A stretch of DNA of 42,321 bases from Clostridia bacterium (GCA_017410195.1 JAFQRF010000048.1:1-42321), one strand, 5' to 3'; positions 32,579-42,171 are shown, counted from the first letter of the stretch. Notes: generated from the letters alone by a model not told the origin. Numbers and translations are program-made.

Positions 32579-33403
32579 ATGAAGCTTGGAATAATCAATG
32601 GCTGGAGCGAGGGCTGCATCAAATATGTGCATGAAAAAGGTCTTGATGCAGTTGAATTTTGCGTAAACCATAACTATGATTCGGAAGAGTTCCTTTCAAA
32701 AGCGGAAGAAATAAAAGGTTATTCTGAAAAATATAATGTTGCCGTCGGCTCAATGGGCAGATGGGGAATGACAAGAATTGACGATAACGGCGATGTTATT
32801 CCCGAAGCCTTGCAGGCTGACAAAGACATAATCGAAGCAGCTTCGATTATCGGCTGTCCCGTTTATAACTGCGGCGTTAACTACGTTGACGGCAAAAGCT
32901 TCTACGAAAACTGCAACATTGCAATTGATTATCTGGGAAAGCTCATTGAATTTGCAAAAGATAAAGGCGTTAAAATTGCTGTCTATAACTGCCGCTGGGA
33001 AAATTTTGTTGTTGAGCCTAAGGTATGGGAAATTATTCTTTCAGCACTCCCTGAATTGGGCATAAAATACGATATCTCTCATTGTATTTATCATGACGGC
33101 AACTACCTTGCGGAAATGCGTGACTGGGGCGACAGATTTTATCACTTCCACCTCAAGGGCTGCGTTTATTTTGATAACGATGTTTATGACGATGCTCCCG
33201 CAGGTCTTGACAGCATCAACTGGGGTGCTGCAATGGATATTCTTTATACCAAGGATTATAACGGCATGCTCTCGATTGAGCCTCATTCAAGCTATTGGCA
33301 CGGTAAAAAAGGTCAGTGGGGAATTGATTACACAATCAATTATTTCAAACCTATGATAATGCCCGAAAACTACGAATTTGACGATAATCCGTATATGCCT
33401 TAA
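32579..33403 (+). CDS. Sugar phosphate isomerase/epimerase (xylose isomerase-like TIM barrel)
   Basis: 274 aa, typical for the AP-endonuclease-2-like family. The barrel start is MKLGIINGWSEG with VEFC. Metal-site segments are visible as IAVYNCRWEN, KYDISHCIYHDG, FYHFHLKGCVYFDN and MLSIEPHSSYWHG, supplying Glu/Asp/His ligands. It probably interconverts sugars or inositol derivatives with a divalent metal. GGAGAG precedes the ATG. Downstream partner of DUF2156; terminator at 33413. Exact substrate unknown. Confidence 0.86.
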   Translation: MKLGIINGWSEGCIKYVHEKGLDAVEFCVNHNYDSEEFLSKAEEIKGYSEKYNVAVGSMGRWGMTRIDDNGDVIPEALQADKDIIEAASIIGCPVYNCGVNYVDGKSFYENCNIAIDYLGKLIEFAKDKGVKIAVYNCRWENFVVEPKVWEIILSALPELGIKYDISHCIYHDGNYLAEMRDWGDRFYHFHLKGCVYFDNDVYDDAPAGLDSINWGAAMDILYTKDYNGMLSIEPHSSYWHGKKGQWGIDYTINYFKPMIMPENYEFDDNPYMP

Positions 33404-33412
33404 ATGAAACAA

Positions 33413-33445
33413 ACCCACAGAGAATCAACTCTGTGGGTCTTTTTT
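33413..33445 (+). terminator. Rho-independent terminator after the isomerase
   Basis: ACCCACAGAG (33413-33422) and CTCTGTGGGT (33429-33438), loop AATCAA, then CTTTTTTT. The minus strand has a weaker T-tract, so it may also stop the convergent phosphatase transcript. Confidence 0.9.
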
Positions 33446-34023
33446 TACATCCAGAAAAGCTTTTCGCCGTCTGTTTCCGTCAGATGCGCAACATCATTCT
33501 GCAAAGCGAGTTTTGTCGGTTCATCCTCGCAGAAATTTATTTTTGTGACCGATGCATTATAAACCGAAAGACGCATAAGGTCATACGGAATATCAAGCGC
33601 GGCTTTTATCAGCTGATTGAGGAACATACCGTGAGCAACAATAATCACATTTTCGTGACTACGGTGTTTTGCTTTTATTTTTTCAATCACCTTTTTGGCA
33701 CGCTCATAACATTTGGCATCGGTTTCGTTATAGTCCTCAAATCCACCGTCGGTCTGTCTTACACCTTTTTCAAGCATTTCCGCATCAATTATAATATCAT
33801 TTGAAATAAAAGATGCGGTTTCTCTTGCTCTGTCAAGCGGACTTGCATACAGCGTAAATTTATCAAGAAAAGAAAATCTTTTTCCGAGTGCCTCTGCCTG
33901 CTTTCTGCCGTGAGAAGTGAGCGGAGGATTTGTTTTGTCATAATCCTCATCGGTTTCGATGTTACCCATGCTTTCACCGTGACGGATAAGATAAAGCTGA
34001 AGATACATTTCATCGTTTCTCAT
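33445..34023 (-). CDS. Histidine phosphatase superfamily protein
   Basis: 192 aa. The catalytic RHG motif is LIRHGESMGN (His15), with LTSHGRKQAEALG, YASPLDRARETA and the second His in IVAHGMFLNQ. Such enzymes remove phosphate from sugars, nucleotides, cobalamin intermediates or lipids. Its ATG overlaps the HAAS-protein stop by 4 bp (ATGA), so it belongs to the PadR operon. An in-frame ATG at 34008 is an alternative start. Substrate unknown. Confidence 0.9.
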   Translation of the reverse strand: MRNDEMYLQLYLIRHGESMGNIETDEDYDKTNPPLTSHGRKQAEALGKRFSFLDKFTLYASPLDRARETASFISNDIIIDAEMLEKGVRQTDGGFEDYNETDAKCYERAKKVIEKIKAKHRSHENVIIVAHGMFLNQLIKAALDIPYDLMRLSVYNASVTKINFCEDEPTKLALQNDVAHLTETDGEKLFWM

Positions 34024-35720
34024 TCTGTAACCTCCAGTATCGTCACATCTTTATATTCATCTTTTTCATATGGCATCGGTACATGAACCATTCCGTAAAT
34101 TTGTTTTGATGCGTAACCTAATTCACCGTTTATATTATATTTTTTCACATCCGCCGATGAGCGAAACGGAAACGAAACAACTGAATTACGGTGTATAAAT
34201 TCTATGTAATTATCAGAATCATTTCCCAAATAACTTGTTTTTCCGAGATTGAAATCAACAGCGTGGACTATAAGCAGATTCTCTTTGCTTTCAAATCTGA
34301 CACCTGTTATGTTGTCGGTTAATGCTGTTTTATCTGTATAAACATCAAGCGGTTCATTCCTGATTAATCTGCCGTCTTCCTCAGACATAATAAGAAGGAA
34401 ATTATCGTTATATTCACCGCTGTAGTTTAAAGGTGTAAACGCATTGTCATTAAATATAAAATAAAATGAGTCATCATATTTTCTTTTACCTGCGCTGTAA
34501 TCAATCCATGAAAGAATCCGATAATGCGAACGACCTTCCGGCTCTTTTATTTCAAACAAAACGGAGCTGTAGGCGACATGTGTACCGTCGCTGAATAATT
34601 CAGGCATATAATAGTAGTTTTTATAAGTCATGAAGCTTTGCTCACGCTGACTGTATTCTGTAATTTCAAAACAGTCGGTGTAGTTTGCAATTTCGCTTTT
34701 CGGCATGGAATCAACAACTTTCTCTGGAATACCGTAAGCAAGTATTTTGTTACAGATTCTTTCATATTCATCCTGCGACATATCATAATCTTCAATTGAA
34801 TAAACCGAAGTTACCGCTTTCTGATTTGCAAGAGAAATATCAACAGCAACCGTCGGCACAACCGCTACAGCTATTGCAACAATTGCAGCAACAACTTTCT
34901 TTTTTGATGAATCTTCAATTTTATATTCATGGTCACTTTGCCACAGAAGTTTTGAAGATCGAATTAGAACAACAAGATCCACAATGAACATAAAAATGGT
35001 AACAATAAACAGAAGCGTACTTTGAATATCGGTTGAAGTTTCTCCGTCTAATAAAAGCAAAATAAGAATAATGGTATTAAATATTCCGATTATCAAATTA
35101 AAAAATATTGATAAACCGAACGGTATTTTTTTCGTATAAACAGAATTATACGGTTCAACAAGCTCTTTTAATCCAAGAATGGCGAAAACAAAATAAAAAA
35201 GTGTTAAAACAGAACTGATTATTCCACAGACAGCCGTAAACATAAACGGCAATGAATAAATCGGTTCAATTGCATAAACAATGCACGAAAATACAGATGC
35301 AACAGATTTAATATAAAATGAAGCTTTGATTTTTTTATTGGCTTTTCCGAGACAATACAATGCAATAATAGTACAAACCGTTCCGATAAAGCTTGTAATT
35401 TCCTTCATGCCCGTGAAAAAAGAAAAATGAAAATGCATGAAAATATAACCGAATATAAGCAGATTCATTGCTTTTTTCATGGAAAGCTTGGGATAATAAG
35501 AATGAACTTGAGACAGCTTAAATCTGAGCGTATTTTTATCGCCCAAATCGCTTATTGCACTTTCAGCGGCTGTTTTTTCACCCATACCAACCGCAAGATT
35601 CGTTTCGTATCTGCACATCAGGTGGTCATAAAGCTCGTCACGGACACTCTGCCGTTCAGATTTTATCATAATTCCCGAGCAAAGAAAATCAAGTATTTCA
35701 TCAAAATTATGTTCCTGCAA
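34020..35720 (-). CDS. HAAS-domain polytopic membrane protein with large C-terminal domain
   Basis: About 566 aa. The N-terminus (5-60, FDEILDFLCSGIMIKSERQS...ELYDHLMCRYE...AAESAISDLGD) is a HAAS / permease-prefix domain, which typically pairs with PadR regulators. Around seven transmembrane segments follow (about 85-300), then a 260-residue hydrophilic domain, probably outside the cell. The long frame starts at 35789 but no Shine-Dalgarno site serves it. GGAGGTG lies 8 nt before TTG 35720, inside the padR end (14-nt overlap), so I choose the TTG. Function unknown; probably an envelope sensor or transporter controlled by PadR. Confidence 0.72.
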   Translation of the reverse strand: MQEHNFDEILDFLCSGIMIKSERQSVRDELYDHLMCRYETNLAVGMGEKTAAESAISDLGDKNTLRFKLSQVHSYYPKLSMKKAMNLLIFGYIFMHFHFSFFTGMKEITSFIGTVCTIIALYCLGKANKKIKASFYIKSVASVFSCIVYAIEPIYSLPFMFTAVCGIISSVLTLFYFVFAILGLKELVEPYNSVYTKKIPFGLSIFFNLIIGIFNTIILILLLLDGETSTDIQSTLLFIVTIFMFIVDLVVLIRSSKLLWQSDHEYKIEDSSKKKVVAAIVAIAVAVVPTVAVDISLANQKAVTSVYSIEDYDMSQDEYERICNKILAYGIPEKVVDSMPKSEIANYTDCFEITEYSQREQSFMTYKNYYYMPELFSDGTHVAYSSVLFEIKEPEGRSHYRILSWIDYSAGKRKYDDSFYFIFNDNAFTPLNYSGEYNDNFLLIMSEEDGRLIRNEPLDVYTDKTALTDNITGVRFESKENLLIVHAVDFNLGKTSYLGNDSDNYIEFIHRNSVVSFPFRSSADVKKYNINGELGYASKQIYGMVHVPMPYEKDEYKDVTILEVTE

Positions 35721-36048
35721 GCTTGACACCTCCCAGAACCTTTGTGACGGCTGTTGAAAAAGTGTTCCATTCCTGTTCTCTTCCCGCAAGTTCTTTCAAA
35801 CCTTTTGTTGTTAATTTATAATATTTTCTTTTTCTTCCCTCTGCTTCGCACCAATATGATTCGAGACATTTTTCGGCCTCAAGAGAATGCAAAATAGGAT
35901 ATAATGTTCCTTCATTAAGCGAAAAAACATCCTCGCTTGCCATTTCAATTGTTTTAATAATCTGATAACCGTACATATCCTTCTTGGAAATTACGCTTAG
36001 AACAAGAAGTGCCGTACTCCCCTTTGCAAGTTCTTTACTTATTTTCAT
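35707..36048 (-). CDS. PadR-family transcriptional regulator
   Basis: 113 aa. Winged-helix signatures of PadR are LAKGSTALLVLSVISKKDMYGYQIIKTIE, then FSLNEGTLYPILHSLEAEKCLESYW and GRKRKYYKLTTKG. It represses genes, often including its own, until a phenolic, drug or membrane signal binds. ATG 36048 has AGGAG upstream. The longer frame to 36081 would run into the palindrome and is rejected. A 13-bp inverted repeat just upstream is its likely operator. HAAS protein and phosphatase genes follow by overlaps. Confidence 0.93.
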   Translation of the reverse strand: MKISKELAKGSTALLVLSVISKKDMYGYQIIKTIEMASEDVFSLNEGTLYPILHSLEAEKCLESYWCEAEGRKRKYYKLTTKGLKELAGREQEWNTFSTAVTKVLGGVKLAGT

Positions 36049-36057
36049 ATAAAAACT

Positions 36058-36099
36058 CCTATACATAGATTCAAGATACATTGAGTATCTATGTATAGG
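36058..36099 (-). promoter_or_regulatory. 13-bp perfect inverted repeat, probable PadR operator
   Basis: CCTATACATAGAT (36058-36070) and ATCTATGTATAGG (36087-36099) flank 16 bp. Inside, AGATAC/GTATCT is a second nested repeat. The downstream arm reaches the Shine-Dalgarno AGGAG of padR. TACAT/ATGTA cores are typical of PadR sites. Confidence 0.7.
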
Positions 36100-36127
36100 T
36101 TAACATTATATTTTTATTTTGTCAACA

Positions 36128-37174
36128 TCATATACAATATAAATTCATATCCCAGCACGGAATATACGGATGTCTGCGGATATGAAATTTGTAATCGGGA
36201 TTGATTTGTGCAATTTTTAACGGTAAATCAAAAATGTCGTTGCTTCTGTGATAAAGAGCGATATTCAACTTGGGTTTTTGCTCTTTAAGAGTTATTTCAG
36301 CACCCTCAATCGCCTCATTTTCTGTTCCTTCAACGTCCATTTTAATATAGGTTACTCTTTGATTTTCACAAAGCTTATCAACAGTTGCCGTTTCAACAGC
36401 TTCGCCTTTATCAGATATCGTTGACTGTCTGCCTGCTTTGCTGCTGAAGAAAAGCGTTGTGATTTCGTTGTAAATTGCTTTCTGATATGCGACCGAATCG
36501 GGAATCTTTTCAAGATAATCGCAAAGCTTTTTAAATGTCCTTCTGTCGGGTTCAAGCGCGGTTATGCTTTTGTATTCACCGCCGCAATAATGCAGGAATT
36601 CTTCAACAGTATCCCCTCTGTATGCACCGAGGTCAAGATAGCTTTCGGATGAATTAAACTTCAGAATATTTTTAAACACTTCATCTTTTTCAGACGTTAC
36701 GGAAGTAAGCACATCAAGCTCTCCGTCAAACATAAAATTAACACAGCCCGCAAAAATCCTCTTTGATTCACCTTCAAAAAGATTATATGCGGCGTTGATT
36801 TTTTCCTCATTCTTTTCAATGAATTCACGGTTAAAAATTTCGTTACCGAAAACAGGTACGCAAGGCACGATAACTCTGTATTTTTCCGCTAACGAATAAA
36901 TATGATTCATAACCTCGGGAATGCAGGTTGCAAATCCGACGGCAATAATAAAATCGCCGTCAAATTCGGAGAGCTTTTTCACTTTGTATCCCCTGAAAAT
37001 CTGTCCTCTGACAAAATCGTCACTTGCCGTAACACCAATAATCGGGATTTCAAGTCTGTTAAATTCATCGATAACCTTATCTGCACCGTTGCCCATTCCG
37101 TAAACCACAACGGGTTTACCGCTATCTTTTATCTTTTCCCATGAGGAATTTTCGCATAATTTGAAATCAAGCAT
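36128..37174 (-). CDS. FkbM-family methyltransferase with N-terminal Rossmann-like domain
   Basis: 348 aa. Residues about 20-100 form an NAD/nucleotide-binding-like half (VVVYGMGNGADKVIDEFNR) as seen in many sugar-linked FkbM proteins. The C-terminal domain has YLDLGAYRGDTVEEFLHYCGG (SAM motif I), ITALEPDRRTF, and the FkbM signature IKMDVEGTENEAIEGAE. It probably O-methylates a glycan or small molecule. ATG 37174 is chosen (GGTGA upstream) because the longer frame to 37201 overlaps the fhs terminator. No glycosyltransferases are nearby, so the target is unknown. Confidence 0.85.
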   Translation of the reverse strand: MLDFKLCENSSWEKIKDSGKPVVVYGMGNGADKVIDEFNRLEIPIIGVTASDDFVRGQIFRGYKVKKLSEFDGDFIIAVGFATCIPEVMNHIYSLAEKYRVIVPCVPVFGNEIFNREFIEKNEEKINAAYNLFEGESKRIFAGCVNFMFDGELDVLTSVTSEKDEVFKNILKFNSSESYLDLGAYRGDTVEEFLHYCGGEYKSITALEPDRRTFKKLCDYLEKIPDSVAYQKAIYNEITTLFFSSKAGRQSTISDKGEAVETATVDKLCENQRVTYIKMDVEGTENEAIEGAEITLKEQKPKLNIALYHRSNDIFDLPLKIAQINPDYKFHIRRHPYIPCWDMNLYCI

Positions 37175-37190
37175 TAAATCACCATTAATA

Positions 37191-37219
37191 AACCGCCACA
37201 ATCATAGACTGTGACGGTT
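37191..37219 (-). terminator. Rho-independent terminator after fhs
   Basis: AACCG-x-CACA pairs with TGTG-x-CGGTT (37191-37200 with 37210-37219) with one mismatch. It is a hairpin just after the fhs stop, with a weak U-tract (TTTATTAAT). Confidence 0.65.
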
Positions 37220-37227
37220 ATTTTTAA

Positions 37228-38895
37228 TTAAAAGAGTCCGCTGATTTTACCGTTTTCGTCAACGTCAATCTTTTCTGCGGCAGGTACCTTGGGCAGACCG
37301 GGCATGGTCATGATGTCGCCTGTCAGAACAACAATAAAGCCTGCACCTGCGGAAATTTTAACATTTTTGATTGTAACGGTAAAGTTTTCGGGCGCGCCGA
37401 GCTTTGTCGGGTCATCCGAGAAGCTGTACTGTGTTTTTGCCATACAAACGGGAAGGTTGGCATAGCCCATTGCTTCAAGAGCAGCAATCTGCTTCTTTGC
37501 GGCAGGAAGAACGCTGATGCCGTCGCCGCCGTAAACCTTCTTGACAACAGCTTCAATTTTATCTTCAATAGAACCATCCAGTTCATATGAGAATGTGAAA
37601 TCATTTGGCTGTTCGCAGAGTGCAACAACCTCTTTTGCAAGCTCTTCGCCGCCCTTGCCGCCTTCTGCCCAGACGTTGGAGAGAACGACGTTAACGCCGA
37701 GTGCCTTACACTTTTCTATTATGAGTTCAACTTCTGCGTCGGTGTCTGTCGGGAATCTGTTGACAGCAACAACCGAGGGAAGCTTATAAACATTTTTAAT
37801 ATTTGAAACGTGGCGGAGAAGATTGGGAATACCCTTTTCAAGTGCTTCAAGATTTTCGCCCGAAAGCTCTGTCTTAGGAACGCCGCCATGCATCTTGAGA
37901 GCTCTGATTGTTGCAACAACAACAACTGCGCTGGGAGTCAGACCTGCGTAACGGCACTTGATGTCAAGGAATTTTTCAGCACCGAGATCTGCGCCGAAGC
38001 CTGCTTCCGTGATAGCATAATCACCGAGTTTCATCGCAAGCTTTGTTGCCATGACAGAGTTACAGCCATGTGCAATATTAGCAAAAGGTCCGCCGTGAAC
38101 AAGTGCAGGAGTGCCTTCAAGAGTCTGAACAAGATTAGGCTTGAGAGCATCTTTGAGAAGAGCTGTCATCGCGCCTGCGGCATTAAGCTGACCTGCGGTA
38201 ACGGGCTTTTCATCATAAGTATAGCCGACAATAATTCTTGAAAGTCTTTCTTTTAGGTCTGTGATTGATGTTGCAAGACAAAGCACAGCCATGATTTCGG
38301 ATGCAACGGTGATATCGTATCCGTCTTCTCTGGGTACGCCGTTGACTCTGCCGCCGAGACCGTCGGTAACAAAACGGAGCTGTCTATCATTCATATCAAC
38401 GCAGCGTTTCCATGTGATTCTTCTGGGGTCAATATTAAGAGAATTACCCTGATAAATATGGTTATCAAGCATAGCGGCAAGAAGATTGTTAGCCGCACCG
38501 ATAGCATGAAAGTCACCTGTGAAATGAAGGTTGATATCCTCCATGGGAACAACCTGAGCATAGCCCCCGCCTGCTGCGCCGCCTTTAACGCCGAAAACGG
38601 GTCCGAGCGAAGGCTCACGCAGAGCAACCATTATATTCTTGCCTATTCTCTTAAGTCCGTCTGCAAGACCGATTGTTGTTGTAGTTTTACCTTCACCTGC
38701 AGGAGTCGGAGTGATAGCAGTTACAAGAACAAGTTTTCCTTCGGGATTATTATTTTCATCAAGAATTGATAAATCAATCTTTGCCTTGTAATTGCCGTAC
38801 TGTTCAAGATATTTTGAATCAACACCGGCTGCATCGGCAATCTCGGTTATCGGCTTCATTTTTACAGACTGAGCTATTTCGATATCTGTCATCAT
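37228..38895 (-). CDS. fhs: Formate-tetrahydrofolate ligase
   Basis: 555 aa, normal length. The ATP-binding P-loop is [12 protein letters not shown] (near 61-72), with [30 protein letters not shown] and the C-terminal [14 protein letters not shown]. It makes 10-formyl-THF from formate, THF and ATP, feeding purine synthesis and, in acetogens, the Wood-Ljungdahl methyl branch. In this window no other one-carbon genes except folC appear. AGGAAGC precedes the ATG, and a clear promoter lies upstream. Common in anaerobic Clostridia. Confidence 0.98.
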   Translation of the reverse strand: MMTDIEIAQSVKMKPITEIADAAGVDSKYLEQYGNYKAKIDLSILDENNNPEGKLVLVTAITPTPAGEGKTTTTIGLADGLKRIGKNIMVALREPSLGPVFGVKGGAAGGGYAQVVPMEDINLHFTGDFHAIGAANNLLAAMLDNHIYQGNSLNIDPRRITWKRCVDMNDRQLRFVTDGLGGRVNGVPREDGYDITVASEIMAVLCLATSITDLKERLSRIIVGYTYDEKPVTAGQLNAAGAMTALLKDALKPNLVQTLEGTPALVHGGPFANIAHGCNSVMATKLAMKLGDYAITEAGFGADLGAEKFLDIKCRYAGLTPSAVVVVATIRALKMHGGVPKTELSGENLEALEKGIPNLLRHVSNIKNVYKLPSVVAVNRFPTDTDAEVELIIEKCKALGVNVVLSNVWAEGGKGGEELAKEVVALCEQPNDFTFSYELDGSIEDKIEAVVKKVYGGDGISVLPAAKKQIAALEAMGYANLPVCMAKTQYSFSDDPTKLGAPENFTVTIKNVKISAGAGFIVVLTGDIMTMPGLPKVPAAEKIDVDENGKISGLF

Positions 38896-38932
38896 ATTTT
38901 ATCAGCTTCCTTTATAATGTTTTATGTTATAT

Positions 38933-38961
38933 ATTTTGCCTTAAAATCAATGATTTGTCAA
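38933..38961 (-). promoter_or_regulatory. Sigma-A promoter of fhs
   Basis: Minus strand: TTGACA (38956-38961), 17-nt spacer, CAAAAT (38933-38938). Confidence 0.75.
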
Positions 38962-39040
38962 TATTCATTATTTTTTTATTTATGAACCTGAATATTGACC
39001 GAAATATTTAAAAAATGTTACATTTTAAATATAAAAACTG

Positions 39041-39069
39041 TTGTTTCCTGAATTCAAGTGTGCTATAAT
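39041..39069 (+). promoter_or_regulatory. Extended -10 promoter of the GlpA-like operon
   Basis: TTGTTT (39041-39046), 17-nt spacer, TATAAT (39064-39069) preceded by TGC (extended -10). It serves genes 39105-42171. Confidence 0.75.
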
Positions 39070-39104
39070 TATCTGCGGAAATTAAAACTACGGAGGTTTT
39101 ATCA

Positions 39105-40535
39105 ATGAACTATGATGTTGCTGTTGTAGGTGCAGGTGTTATCGGTTCACTTATTGCACGTGAACTCAGCCGCTACGATTTAAAAATTGCACTCGTTGAA
39201 AAATGCAACGACATGGCAATGGGCACTTCAAAAGCAAACAGCGCAATTGTCCACGCAGGCTTTGATGCCAAACCGGGAACATTAAAAGCGAAGCTTAATG
39301 TTGAAGGAACAGCACTTATGCCCGAACTTTGCAAAACTTTAGGTGTGCCTTTCAAGCCTGTCGGCTCACTTGTTGTTGCTTTTTCCGATGAAGAAGTTGA
39401 AACTCTTAATGAACTTCTTGAAAGAGGTAATAAAAACGGTGTTCCGGGTCTTGAAATCTATGACCGAGAAAAGCTCAAAAATGCTGAACCTTTTATCAGC
39501 GACGAAGCAAAGGCTGCACTTTGGGCTCCTTCTGCAGGTATTGTATGCCCTTATGAACTTACAATCGCTGCCGCAGAAAATGCTGTTGTTAACGGAACTG
39601 ATTTCATCCGCAACTTTGAAGTAAAGAAAATTAATTTCAGCAATAATGAATTCACTCTTTCAGACGGTGAAAAAGAAATCAAAACAAAATATGTTATTAA
39701 TGCCGCCGGCGTCTACTGTGACGAAATTGCAGCCCTCATCGGTGACACCTCCATTCATACAACACCCCGTAAAGGTGAATATATGCTTTGTGACAAATCA
39801 GTCGGTCACCTCGCAAAACACACTATTTTCCAATGCCCTTCAAAAATGGGTAAGGGTATACTTGTTACTCCTACTGTTGACGGCAATCTCCTTCTCGGTC
39901 CGAGTGCGCTTGACATTGAAGATAAAAACGACGTTTCAACAACCTCAACAGCACTTGCAGACATTCTCAATATTGCAAAAAAATCCGTTTCATGCCTCAC
40001 CACAAGAGAAGTTATAACTTCTTTTGCAGGCTTAAGAGCGCATTGCGACAGAGACGATTTTATTATTGAACCGAGCAACATTAACTCACAGTTCATTAAT
40101 GTTGCTGGTATTGAATCACCCGGTCTCTCATCTGCTCCCGCAATCGCGCTTTATGTTAAGGATATAATTCTCAAATCCGTTTCTGCTGAAGAAAAATCAG
40201 ACTTCAACCCTGTAAGAGAAGAACCTGTCCGTTTCAGACATATGACAAATGACGAACGCAAGGCTCTTATTGAAAAAAATCCTGCGTACGGAAGAATCAT
40301 ATGCCGCTGCGAAACAATCACTGAAGGCGAAATTCTCGATGCAATCAACGCTCCCGCAGGCGCCAGAGATGTTGACGGCGTAAAGAGAAGAACAAGAGCA
40401 GGCATGGGCAGATGTCAGGGCGGCTTCTGCGGCTCAAAGGTTGTTGAGCTTCTCGCACGTGAACTCGGCGTTGAAATCAACGAAATCACCAAGTTCGGCG
40501 GCAATTCAAAAATTCTCTACGAAAGAACAAAGTGA
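39105..40535 (+). CDS. FAD-dependent oxidoreductase with C-terminal BFD-like [2Fe-2S] domain (GlpA-like)
   Basis: 476 aa. The N-terminal FAD site is VAVVGAGVIGSLIARELS with VEKCNDMAMGTSKANSAIVHAG. The central DAO-type fold includes FAGLRAHCDRDDF and GIESPGLSSAPAIA. The C-terminal BFD-like domain carries Cys400, Cys402, Cys437 and Cys442 (CRC and GRCQGGFC), which should bind a [2Fe-2S] cluster. It resembles anaerobic glycerol-3-phosphate dehydrogenase GlpA and related 2-hydroxyacid oxidases. Next come a FAD-NAD partner (13-bp gap) and DUF1667, the typical Clostridia trio. No glpK or glpF is in the window, so G3P as substrate is likely, not shown. Confidence 0.87.
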   Translation: MNYDVAVVGAGVIGSLIARELSRYDLKIALVEKCNDMAMGTSKANSAIVHAGFDAKPGTLKAKLNVEGTALMPELCKTLGVPFKPVGSLVVAFSDEEVETLNELLERGNKNGVPGLEIYDREKLKNAEPFISDEAKAALWAPSAGIVCPYELTIAAAENAVVNGTDFIRNFEVKKINFSNNEFTLSDGEKEIKTKYVINAAGVYCDEIAALIGDTSIHTTPRKGEYMLCDKSVGHLAKHTIFQCPSKMGKGILVTPTVDGNLLLGPSALDIEDKNDVSTTSTALADILNIAKKSVSCLTTREVITSFAGLRAHCDRDDFIIEPSNINSQFINVAGIESPGLSSAPAIALYVKDIILKSVSAEEKSDFNPVREEPVRFRHMTNDERKALIEKNPAYGRIICRCETITEGEILDAINAPAGARDVDGVKRRTRAGMGRCQGGFCGSKVVELLARELGVEINEITKFGGNSKILYERTK

Positions 40536-40548
40536 GGAGGCGGAGATT

Positions 40549-41802
40549 ATGCTTAATTATGATATAGTTGTTATCGGCGGCGGTCCCGCCGGAATGGCTG
40601 CGGCACTCAAAGCTAAAGAATGCGGTGTCGACAGCATACTCATTCTCGAAAGAGCCGAAACTCTCGGCGGTATTCTTGAGCAGTGCATTCACACCGGCTT
40701 TGGTCTTCACTATTTCGGCGAAGAGCTTTCCGGTCCCGAATATGCAGACAGATTCATTCAGCTTGTCGATGATCAGAAGATAGAATATAAGACCGACACA
40801 ATGGCGCTTGAAATTTCCGAAGACAATGTTGTTTATGCAATCAATAAGACTGACGGCCTTCTTGAAATTCAAGCAAAGGCAATTATCCTTGCTATGGGTT
40901 GCCGTGAAAGACCCAGAGGCGCACTCAACATTGCAGGAACAAGAGCTTCGGGCGTTATGAGCGCAGGTACAGCGCAGAAATACGTCAATATTGACGGCTA
41001 TATGCCCGGCAAAAAGGTTGTCATTCTCGGCTCGGGTGATATCGGTCTTATTATGGCGAGAAGAATGACCCTTGAGGGTGCTGAAGTCAAGTGTGTTTGC
41101 GAGCTGATGCCCTATTCAAGCGGTCTTACAAGAAATATTGTTCAATGTCTTGATGATTTCAACATTCCTCTTCATCTTAGCTGTACCGTTGTTGATATTC
41201 ACGGCAAAGAAAGAGTCGAAGGTGTAACAATTGCGGATGTAGACGAAAACCGCAGACCCATTCCCGGAAGCGAAAGATTCATCGAATGCGATACTCTTCT
41301 TCTTTCAGTCGGTCTTATTCCCGAAAATGAACTTACCCGTGCTGTCGGCATTGACCTTGACCCCGTAACAAGCGGCGCTGTTGTTGATGAATACAGAGAA
41401 ACATCTCACAAGGGTGTTTTTGCATGCGGAAATGTTCTTCATGTTCATGACCTTGTTGACTATGTTACTCTTGAAAGCCAGACAGCAGGCGAAGGCGCAG
41501 CAAGATATGTGCTTGGCAAAACAGAGGATGCCGAATATGTTACAACAAAGGGTGTCAACGGTGTACGTTATATCGTTCCCCAGAAGGTCAACATCAAAAA
41601 TGACGGCGATGTCAAGCTCTATTTTAGAGTCGGTCAGGTTTATAAAAACGCCAAAATCGTCGCAAAATATAACGGCGAAGTAATAATCAGCCGTAAGAGA
41701 CCCCGCCTTGCTCCCGGCGAAATGGAAGATGTGCTTATCAAAAATGATATGCTCAAAAATTTTGACGAAGGCGGCGTAATCGAAATTTCGGTGGAGGTGT
41801 GA
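40549..41802 (+). CDS. FAD/NAD(P)-dependent oxidoreductase (pyridine nucleotide-disulfide type)
   Basis: 417 aa. FAD motif VVIGGGPAGMAAALKAKE with LERAETLGGILEQCIH; NAD motif KKVVILGSGDIGLIMARRM; C-terminal VFACGNVLHVHDLVDYVTLE. It transfers electrons between NAD(P) and the GlpA-like subunit (the GlpB role in these trios). GAGGAGGCGGAG precedes ATG 40549. The ORF could extend to 40441 inside the upstream gene but no site supports it. DUF1667 follows by 3 bp. Confidence 0.9.
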   Translation: MLNYDIVVIGGGPAGMAAALKAKECGVDSILILERAETLGGILEQCIHTGFGLHYFGEELSGPEYADRFIQLVDDQKIEYKTDTMALEISEDNVVYAINKTDGLLEIQAKAIILAMGCRERPRGALNIAGTRASGVMSAGTAQKYVNIDGYMPGKKVVILGSGDIGLIMARRMTLEGAEVKCVCELMPYSSGLTRNIVQCLDDFNIPLHLSCTVVDIHGKERVEGVTIADVDENRRPIPGSERFIECDTLLLSVGLIPENELTRAVGIDLDPVTSGAVVDEYRETSHKGVFACGNVLHVHDLVDYVTLESQTAGEGAARYVLGKTEDAEYVTTKGVNGVRYIVPQKVNIKNDGDVKLYFRVGQVYKNAKIVAKYNGEVIISRKRPRLAPGEMEDVLIKNDMLKNFDEGGVIEISVEV

Positions 41803-41805
41803 TTT

Positions 41806-42171
41806 ATGCAGAAAAATATTATTTGTGTAGCCTGCCCTATGGGCTGCGGAGTGACGGTCGAAATTGCTGACAACGGTGAAATTCTCTCCGTTACCGGCAA
41901 CACCTGCAAAAGAGGCGACGCTTACGCAAGAACGGAATGCACAAATCCCGTCAGAAGCCTTGCGTCAACCGTTAAAGTAAAGGGCGGAATTTATAATGTT
42001 GTTCCCTGCAAATCGGCTGGCGCACTTCCCAAGGATAAAATTATGGAATGTATGGCTGTTATCAACGAAGCAGAAGTCAAAGCTCCGGTTTCGCTCGGAG
42101 ATGTTCTTGTAAAAAACATTCTCGGCACCGGAATTGATATTGTTGCAACAAACCATTGTCCCGCTAAATAA
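41806..42171 (+). CDS. DUF1667 iron-sulfur-type protein
   Basis: 121 aa. Cys7-x2-Cys10-x3-Cys14 and Cys34 (CVACPMGCG; GNTCKRGDAYA) form a CxxCxxxC-x19-C pattern like the [4Fe-4S] domain at the front of molybdopterin oxidoreductases. DUF1667 proteins accompany GlpA-like/FAD operons in Clostridia and Thermotogae. They are presumed electron-carrier subunits. GGAGG precedes the ATG by 8 nt, inside the end of the previous gene. It closes the operon. Confidence 0.88.
   Translation: MQKNIICVACPMGCGVTVEIADNGEILSVTGNTCKRGDAYARTECTNPVRSLASTVKVKGGIYNVVPCKSAGALPKDKIMECMAVINEAEVKAPVSLGDVLVKNILGTGIDIVATNHCPAK

Noticed and set aside
36119-36124. TTGACA as the padR -35 box
   Set aside because: It overlaps the FkbM gene end and no good -10 stands 16-18 nt downstream (TATAAT comes after 9 nt), so I did not list a promoter.
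40441-40548. Longer start for the FAD/NAD oxidoreductase
   Set aside because: It lies inside the upstream gene in another frame without a ribosome site; ATG 40549 follows GAGGAGG and begins at the FAD motif.
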